DNA of 17,634 nucleotides from JBKPRX01 sp046734795 (GTDB lineage Bacteria; Actinomycetota; Thermoleophilia; Gaiellales; Gaiellaceae): positions 1-17,634 of the forward strand of contig JBKPRX010000145.1 of assembly GCA_046734795.1 (NCBI GenBank). The letters run 5' to 3'. Positions 12,844 through 17,634 of the stretch are shown here, piece after piece. Position numbers and translations under genes: made by a program. Position 1 is the first letter of the stretch; each line of letters opens with the position of its first letter. A model generated the notes under the pieces. It worked only from the letters and a program-made list of their open reading frames with translations, was not told the DNA's origin and did not search any database.

Positions 12844-14751
12844 GTGGCTCGACGGCGCCGCCAGCAAGGGCTCGAGCGCGTCCTCGGGACGCCGGCGCTC
12901 TTCGCCACCGCCTACGGCAACGTCGGCTCGTCGATCTACTACGCGCTCGGTTTGACGGCCGGGATCGCGCTCGGGCTGACGCCGGTCGTCTTCCTGATCA
13001 GCGGCCTCATCTTCGCCGCGACCGCCGCAACGTACGCCGAGGGCACCGTGCGCTATCCCGAGGCCGGCGGCTCGTCGAGCTTCGCGCGGCATGCGTTCAA
13101 CGAGGTCGTATCGTTTGGAGCGGCGTGGGCTCAGATGCTGAATTACGTGATCACGATCGCGATCTCCGTGATCTTCGTTCCGCACTACCTCGCGATCTTC
13201 TACGAGCCGCTGCGGACGACACCATGGGACGTCGTCGTCGGGATCGCCGTCACGTGGTTCCTCGTCACGCTGAACATCGTCGGCATCCAAGAGGCAGCGA
13301 GCCTGAACGTCGTTCTCGCCGTGATCGACTTCGCAACGCAGCTCCTGCTCGTGCTGCTCGGGTTTGTGCTCATCTTCGACTACGACACCCTGACGGCGAA
13401 CGTGCACTGGGGCGTCGCGCCGACCTGGGCGAACTTCGCACTCGCGATCCCGGTGGCGATGATCGCGTACACCGGGATCGAGACCGTCTCGAACCTTGCG
13501 GAGGAGGCGCGCGACCCGCTGCGTGCGGTCCCCCGCGCGATTCGCTGGGTCGCGATCGCGGTGTTCGCGATCTACTTCACGCTGCCGACGATCGCGCTGA
13601 CGGCGTTGCCGGTCGTGAAGAAGGGCGGCGAGTACGTGACGCAGCTCGGTCAGGATCCGCCGCAAGGCTTCAAGAACGACCCGGTGCTCGGCCTCGTCGA
13701 GAACCTCGGCTTGCACGGGAGCGTGCTGGATGCGGCGAAGGTCTACGTCGGCATCCTCGCGGCGACGATTCTCTTGATCGCAACCAACGCGGGCGTCATC
13801 GGCGCATCGCGCATCACCTACGCGATGGCGTCGTACCGGCAGCTGCCGGAGGTCTTCCGGCGTCTGCACCCGCGTCTCAAGACGCCGTCGCTCTCGCTCA
13901 TCGTCTTCGCGGGCATCGCGCCGACGCTCTTCTTGCTGTCCGGGCAGGTCGACTTCCTCGGACGGATGTACGCCTTCGGCGCGATGCTCTCGTTCACGAT
14001 CGCCCACGCGTCGCTGATCCAGCTGCGACGCATGACCGCGCGCGAAGAAGGCGTGTTCCATGCGCGATTCAACCTGCGCGTCCGCGGAGTCGAGTGGCCG
14101 CTCTTTGCGATCTTCGGCGGCCTCGGCACCGGTGTCGCGTGGCTCGTCGTCGTGGTCCAGGACGCGCCGTCGCGTTACGCAGGCCTCGGTTGGCTCGCGC
14201 TCGGCTTTGTCTTCTACGCGTTCTACAGGACTCGCGTCGTGCACGAGCCGATGCGGGTCACGGTACGTGCGCCGGTGATCATCGGGCCCGCGGCCGCGCT
14301 CGAGTACCGCAACATCCTCGTGCCGATCGCCCCGGGCGATCCGTCGGACGAGGCGATGGATATGGCGTGCCGGCTCGCAACCGAGCGGCGCGCGTCGATC
14401 GTCGCCGTCACTGCGATCGAGGTGCCGCTCCATCTGCCGCTCGACTCGGAGCTGCCGGACGAGGTCGAGGAAGCGAACCACCAGCTCGACGAGGCGCGCG
14501 CGATCGGCGAGACCTACGGCGTGCGCGTGATCCCGAGGATCGTGCGCGCGCGCAGCGCGGGCCGGGCGATCGTCGACGAGGCGGCGCGCCGCGGGAGCGA
14601 GATCATCGTGATCGGGACTCCGCGCCGGCGACGCATGACGCGCCGAAGCGCGATCTTCGGCGACACGGTCGACTTCGTCCTCAAGCACGCGCCGACGCGC
14701 GTCATGGTCGCCGCGTCACGCACGCAGGAGCTGACCGGAGCCACGTCGTGA
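12844..14751 (+). CDS. APC-superfamily permease with C-terminal Usp domain (copy 1)
   Basis: A 635-residue membrane transporter. A basic head (MARRRRQQ) is followed by about 12 hydrophobic spans up to about residue 465. The first has the APC-type unwound motif AYGNVGSSIYYALG (with N26), and AYTGIETVSNLAEEARDP in the middle matches the TM6 region of this superfamily. From about 487 (EYRNILVPI) to about 625 there is a universal stress protein-like domain. Its final motif is IGTPRRRRMTRRSAIFGDT, in which the usual GxxG is replaced by an arginine run, so normal ATP binding is doubtful. APC-Usp fusions include the B. subtilis K+ importer KimA, and two TrkA-like genes lie downstream; I infer cation, perhaps K+, uptake. 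An amino-acid permease is the alternative. It overlaps a membrane microprotein by 4 nt (GTGA) and is a paralogue of the permease at 14930. Confidence 0.88.
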   Translation: MARRRRQQGLERVLGTPALFATAYGNVGSSIYYALGLTAGIALGLTPVVFLISGLIFAATAATYAEGTVRYPEAGGSSSFARHAFNEVVSFGAAWAQMLNYVITIAISVIFVPHYLAIFYEPLRTTPWDVVVGIAVTWFLVTLNIVGIQEAASLNVVLAVIDFATQLLLVLLGFVLIFDYDTLTANVHWGVAPTWANFALAIPVAMIAYTGIETVSNLAEEARDPLRAVPRAIRWVAIAVFAIYFTLPTIALTALPVVKKGGEYVTQLGQDPPQGFKNDPVLGLVENLGLHGSVLDAAKVYVGILAATILLIATNAGVIGASRITYAMASYRQLPEVFRRLHPRLKTPSLSLIVFAGIAPTLFLLSGQVDFLGRMYAFGAMLSFTIAHASLIQLRRMTAREEGVFHARFNLRVRGVEWPLFAIFGGLGTGVAWLVVVVQDAPSRYAGLGWLALGFVFYAFYRTRVVHEPMRVTVRAPVIIGPAAALEYRNILVPIAPGDPSDEAMDMACRLATERRASIVAVTAIEVPLHLPLDSELPDEVEEANHQLDEARAIGETYGVRVIPRIVRARSAGRAIVDEAARRGSEIIVIGTPRRRRMTRRSAIFGDTVDFVLKHAPTRVMVAASRTQELTGATS

Positions 14752-14918
14752 AGCTCTACCGGCGCGCGGTCGCCGGATTCGCAATCGTCTTCATCGGGAT
14801 CGGCTTCGCGTTGCTCGTCGTCACCGCGCTGCACGGCGGTGGCCTTGCCGGCTTCCTCTTCGGCGCCCTCTTTATCGCGCTCGGCGCAGGCCGATTGCAT
14901 CTCCTCCGGCGCGGCTAG
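14748..14918 (+). CDS. 56-residue two-helix membrane microprotein between the permeases
   Basis: A short frame from GTG 14748 (GTGA overlap with the permease stop) to TAG 14916-14918. It encodes a basic head (MKLYRR), a hydrophobic helix (about 7-27, AVAGFAIVFIGIGFALLVV), a glycine-rich turn (HGGGLAG), a second hydrophobic helix (about 31-50) and a basic end (LHLLRRG). By the positive-inside rule, both termini would be cytoplasmic. I do not recognise a family. The overlap with the upstream permease and its own stop inside the promoter of the downstream one argue for a real gene. It could be a small accessory or stabilising subunit of the permease, as KdpF is for Kdp, but that is inference only. 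Confidence 0.7.
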   Translation: MKLYRRAVAGFAIVFIGIGFALLVVTALHGGGLAGFLFGALFIALGAGRLHLLRRG

Positions 14919-14921
14919 GCT
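14916..14921 (+). promoter_or_regulatory. Putative -10 box (TAGGCT) for the second APC permease, embedded stop codon
   Basis: TAGGCT begins with the TAG stop of the microprotein and ends 8 nt before the ATG at 14930. No Shine-Dalgarno sequence is present, which fits a leaderless start. TTGCAT at 14895-14900 could be a weak -35 with a 15-nt spacer. Confidence 0.4.
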
Positions 14922-14929
14922 CACGGCGA

Positions 14930-16804
14930 ATGGCACGCAAGCTCCCGCGGCTCCAGCGAGTCCTCGACGCACCGGATCTTGCCTCGATCGCCTACGGCGA
15001 GATCGCCTCGTCGATCTACTTCGCGCTCGGAGTGATCGCGCTGCACGCGCTCGGGCTGACGCCAGCAGTGCTCGCGCTGATGGGCCTCGTCTTCCTGATC
15101 GTCGCGCTCTCGTACGCGGAAGGAACCGCTGCGATCCGCGAGACCGGCGGAGCCGCGACGTTCGTCCGGATCGCGTTCAACGACCTCGCCGGCTTCGTCA
15201 CCGGCTGGGCGCTCTTCCTCGACTACCTGATCGTGATCGCGCTCTCGGCGCTCGTCCTGCCGCACTACTTCGGCGAGGCGATCGGCTGGAACGCGATCGC
15301 CCGCAGCCCGGGCGACACGATCGTCGCCGTTCTCGTGATCGCGGGAATCGTGGTCGTGCGCCTCGTCAAGAGAACGCGGCTCTATAGCTTCGGCGTCACG
15401 TTGCCGTTGCTCGACCTCGTCACGCAGCTTCTGCTCGTGGTGCTCGGCTTCGCGTTCCTCTTCTCGCCGCACGCGCTCACGCAAGGCATCTCGCTCGGCG
15501 TCACGCCCACGTGGACGCAGATCGCGTTCGCCCTTCCGCTCGCAATGCTCGCCTACACCGGCCTCGAGACGGTCGCCAATCTCGCGGAGGAAGTCCGCCG
15601 CCCCGGCCGCGATTTGCCGCGGAGCCTCTTCAGCGCGATCACGCTGGTCGTGATCGTCTACGTCCTCATCGCGATCGTCGCGCTCTCCGCGTTCCCGGTC
15701 GAGAACGGGCAGACCGCGCTCGGCGAAGACTGGCTGCGCGCGCCGCTGATGGGCATCGTCGCCGCACTCGGCGGTCACATTCCCGATTGGGCCGTCTCGT
15801 GCGTCCGCGTGTACGTCGGCATCACCGGCGCGTTCGTCCTCTTGGCCGCCGCGACGACCTCGATGTCCGGCTTCGGACGACTTGCGTACTCGCTCGGCGA
15901 GCACGGCCAGCTGCCACGCGTCTTCGGCAGGCTGAATCGACGCTCGCTCGTCGCGCCGCAGTCGCTCGTCGCCGCAGGAGCGATTGCGATCGCGCTCATT
16001 CTCGGGACCGCCGGATTCGCGCGGCCGATCCACTTCCTCGCGAGCCTCTACAGCTTCGGCGTCTTGCTCGCGTTCACGGCCGCGCAGCTCGCGGTCATCC
16101 GCCTGCGCAAGACGCGACCCGACCTGCGCCGTCCGTTCCGGGTTCCGTTCACCGTGCGCGGGGTGCCGATCCCGTCCGTGGTCGGCACGGTCGCGACCAC
16201 GCTCGTCTTCGTCGCCGCGATGTACACGCACGCCGGCGCGCGCTACGGCGGGCCGGTGTGGCTTGCGATCGGGATCGCGCTCTATGTGATCGTGCGGCGC
16301 CGAAGCGGCGAGGGCGTCCTCGAGCACGTCGTGAGCGCCGACGAGCAGGTGCTGCCGGAGGCGAAGTTCGCGCGGATCCTCGTGCCGATGAAGCTCGGTG
16401 AGATCGGCGAAGAGATGGCTGCGACCGCAATCAAGCTCGCACAGGAGCGCAACGCGTCGGTCGAGGCGCTCTACGTGATCCGCGTTCCGCTGGACCTGCC
16501 GCTCGACGCGGAGCTCATCGACTTGGAAGAGGCCGCGCACGCCGCACTCGCCGAGGCGAAGCTGCTCGGGCACGAGAACGGCGTCGACGTCCAGACCGAG
16601 ACCGTCCGCACCCGCTCCATCGGCGAGGCGATCGTGCGCGAGGCGCGCGAGCGCGACGCCGACCTCATCGTCCTCGGGTCGCATCCGCGTTGGCGTCGCC
16701 GGTCGCGTTTCTTCTCGCCCACGGTCGAGTACGTGCTGCGAAAGGCGCCGTGCGAGGTCTTGATCGTCGCGTTCCCGCAAGGCGTGCTCGAAGAGGTCGT
16801 GTAG
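14930..16804 (+). CDS. APC-superfamily permease with C-terminal Usp domain (copy 2)
   Basis: A 624-residue paralogue of the permease at 12844 with the same order: basic head, about 12 spans, then a Usp-like domain from about 480 (FARILVPMK) to about 618. Matching motifs are AYGEIASSIYFALG in the first span (E24 where copy 1 has N26), AYTGLETVANLAEEV in the middle, and VPLDLPLDAEL in the Usp domain (VPLHLPLDSEL in copy 1). The final Usp motif is LGSHPRWRRRSRFFSPT. Again arginines replace the GxxG of ATP-binding Usp proteins, and even the last GS is lost. The acidic residue in the first span may change coupling or substrate relative to copy 1. It is followed 46 nt later by two TrkA-type genes. 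Cation/H+ symport is my favoured role; amino-acid transport is not excluded. Confidence 0.88.
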   Translation: MARKLPRLQRVLDAPDLASIAYGEIASSIYFALGVIALHALGLTPAVLALMGLVFLIVALSYAEGTAAIRETGGAATFVRIAFNDLAGFVTGWALFLDYLIVIALSALVLPHYFGEAIGWNAIARSPGDTIVAVLVIAGIVVVRLVKRTRLYSFGVTLPLLDLVTQLLLVVLGFAFLFSPHALTQGISLGVTPTWTQIAFALPLAMLAYTGLETVANLAEEVRRPGRDLPRSLFSAITLVVIVYVLIAIVALSAFPVENGQTALGEDWLRAPLMGIVAALGGHIPDWAVSCVRVYVGITGAFVLLAAATTSMSGFGRLAYSLGEHGQLPRVFGRLNRRSLVAPQSLVAAGAIAIALILGTAGFARPIHFLASLYSFGVLLAFTAAQLAVIRLRKTRPDLRRPFRVPFTVRGVPIPSVVGTVATTLVFVAAMYTHAGARYGGPVWLAIGIALYVIVRRRSGEGVLEHVVSADEQVLPEAKFARILVPMKLGEIGEEMAATAIKLAQERNASVEALYVIRVPLDLPLDAELIDLEEAAHAALAEAKLLGHENGVDVQTETVRTRSIGEAIVREARERDADLIVLGSHPRWRRRSRFFSPTVEYVLRKAPCEVLIVAFPQGVLEEVV

Positions 16805-16838
16805 CGACGGTTCGAGCTTTCGCGGCGTGGCCTCGCGC

Positions 16839-16844
16839 TAGGCT
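16839..16844 (+). promoter_or_regulatory. Putative -10 box (TAGGCT) for the TrkA pair, leaderless spacing
   Basis: TAGGCT ends 6 nt before the GTG at 16851. It lies in the 46-nt gap after the second permease, is outside any coding sequence and has no Shine-Dalgarno sequence behind it. A clear -35 is not seen. Confidence 0.45.
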
Positions 16845-16850
16845 GAGACT

Positions 16851-17288
16851 GTGCAAGCACTTGTCATCGGCTCCGGCCGCGTGGGCTCTTCGATCGCTGT
16901 CCAACTCACCAAGGAAGGGTGGGACGTCACCGTCGTGGACGAGGACGAGGAGGCGCTGAGCCGGCTCGGCGACCGCTGGCCGGGGCGCTTCATCGTCGCC
17001 CACGGGATGGACGTGGACAAGCTTCGCGAGGCCGGCATCGAAGACGCGGACGCCGTCGTCGTCGCCACCGACGGCGACAACACGAACATCGTCATCGGCC
17101 AGGTCGCGCAGATGCGCTTCGGCGTCGGCTGCGTCGTCGTCCGAGTGCTCGATCCTGCACGTGCCGATTTCTACGCAGCGCAGTTCGGGCTTCGGACGGT
17201 GTGCCCGACGAAGACGGCGATCGACGTCCTCATCGAGGCGGTGCGCTCGTGCGAGGTGCCGCAGGCGAGGGTCGAGGTCGGCAGCTGA
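16851..17288 (+). CDS. TrkA-N (RCK_N) NAD-binding protein, short form
   Basis: A cytoplasmic regulatory subunit of the TrkA/KtrA type, expected to bind NAD(H) or another nucleotide and control a cation transporter. It has only 145 residues. The Rossmann core has GSGRVG (7-12), an acidic D30 at the end of the second strand (TVVDED), ATDGDNTNIV and VVVRVLDPAR. The C-terminal RCK_C ligand domain is absent, since only about 25 residues follow the core. GTG 16851 is set by the leaderless -10. The next gene starts on the last base of its stop (TGATG), so the two are probably made together and may form a heteromer. The two permeases upstream are the likely partners. In mycobacteria, ceoB and ceoC form a comparable adjacent pair. 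Confidence 0.88.
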   Translation: MQALVIGSGRVGSSIAVQLTKEGWDVTVVDEDEEALSRLGDRWPGRFIVAHGMDVDKLREAGIEDADAVVVATDGDNTNIVIGQVAQMRFGVGCVVVRVLDPARADFYAAQFGLRTVCPTKTAIDVLIEAVRSCEVPQARVEVGS

Positions 17289-17634
17289 TGTACGTGCTCA
17301 TCGCGGGCGGCGGCAAGGTCGGTGCGAACGTCGCGCGCACCCTGATGCGGCTCGGCCACGAGGTGACGCTGATCGAGCAGCGCGGCGCACGGTTTGCACA
17401 GCTCGAAGAGGAGTTCGAGCACCAGGTGCAGCACGGCGACGCGACCGAGCTCCACGTCCTCGAACGCGCCGGCATCGCGCGACCGCCCGACTTCCTCCTC
17501 GCGCTCACCGGCGACGACGAGGACAACATCGTCATCTGCCAGATCGCGCAGGAGCGCTACCACGTGCCGAAGGTGATCGCGCGCGTGAACGACCCGCGCA
17601 ACCAGGCGCACTTCGATCTGCTCGGGATCTCGCC
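17288..17634 (+). CDS. Second TrkA-type protein, partial (runs off the window)
   Basis: ATG 17288 overlaps the stop of the preceding gene by one base (TGATG). The 115 visible residues form a TrkA-N domain: GGGKVG (7-12), an acidic E30 (TLIEQ), HGDAT with D51, LTGDDEDNIVICQIA and VIARVNDPRN, where NDPRN is the conserved end of the RCK_N core. No stop is reached by 17634. Whether an RCK_C domain follows cannot be seen; if it does, it would supply the ligand-sensing part missing from the first protein. Its regular, motif-complete sequence makes a gene certain. Confidence 0.9.
   Translation, partial: MYVLIAGGGKVGANVARTLMRLGHEVTLIEQRGARFAQLEEEFEHQVQHGDATELHVLERAGIARPPDFLLALTGDDEDNIVICQIAQERYHVPKVIARVNDPRNQAHFDLLGIS

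Noticed and set aside
12637..14688. A 683-codon - strand frame opposite the first permease
   Set aside because: It is a shadow of the permease frame with a charge-rich, non-conserved translation and no promoter or ribosome site in keeping with the neighbours.
14921..16780. A 619-codon - strand frame opposite the second permease
   Set aside because: The same effect at the paralogous gene. Its occurrence at both copies reflects shared codon bias rather than a conserved overlapping gene.

Overview
The window is a gene-dense stretch of a very GC-rich bacterial chromosome. Every gene I can support lies on the + strand. Gene content, strong GC bias at third codon positions, frequent GTG starts, 1-14 nt gene overlaps and TANNNT-type -10 boxes suggest an actinobacterium. 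Thermoleophilia (Gaiellales or Solirubrobacterales) is my best guess, but that is inference from style, not a marker-gene placement. There are no tRNAs, rRNAs, CRISPR arrays or insertion sequences that I can see. It reads as core chromosome rather than a mobile island.

Layout. (1) 1-3617: the tail of an unidentified gene, then tsaD (tRNA t6A37 synthesis), then a large exported subtilisin-like protease whose start lies inside the end of tsaD. (2) 3637-5842: glutamate dehydrogenase, a small glutaredoxin-like protein and the NADH/NAD+-sensing repressor Rex. This is a redox and central nitrogen block. (3) 5878-8168: a GT4 glycosyltransferase overlapping a polytopic membrane protein of the UPF0104/LPG-synthase-TM type, probably an envelope glycolipid or polymer step. 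(4) 8178-10340: a glutamate-cysteine ligase of the YbdK/GCS2 family, a DUF1844 protein and a lytic transglycosylase, all overlapping. (5) 10602-12668: membrane proton-pumping pyrophosphatase (hppA) with the K+-independent signature, under its own leader and followed by strong hairpins. (6) 12844-17634: two paralogous APC-type permeases, each fused to a C-terminal Usp domain, with a 56-residue two-helix membrane microprotein between them, then two consecutive TrkA/RCK-type NAD-binding proteins (the second runs off the window).

The most interesting part is region 6. APC-Usp permease genes next to a TrkA pair recall the mycobacterial ceoB/ceoC neighbourhood and the K+ importer KimA. They suggest a cation (probably K+) uptake system with RCK-type gating. 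Its special features are a duplicated permease, an unannotated membrane microprotein, Usp domains with an arginine-rich loop where the ATP-binding glycines normally sit, and a first TrkA protein that lacks a regulatory C-terminal domain. The upstream proton-pumping pyrophosphatase could supply the proton gradient for such symporters.

A second theme is promoter architecture. Six genes have a TANNNT hexamer ending 6-8 nt before the start codon, which is the layout of leaderless transcripts. In two of them, and in a third gene with a short leader, the TAG stop codon of the preceding gene is itself the first half of the hexamer. In contrast, rex and hppA share an extended -10 (TGGTAGAA) and have true leaders with good Shine-Dalgarno sequences.
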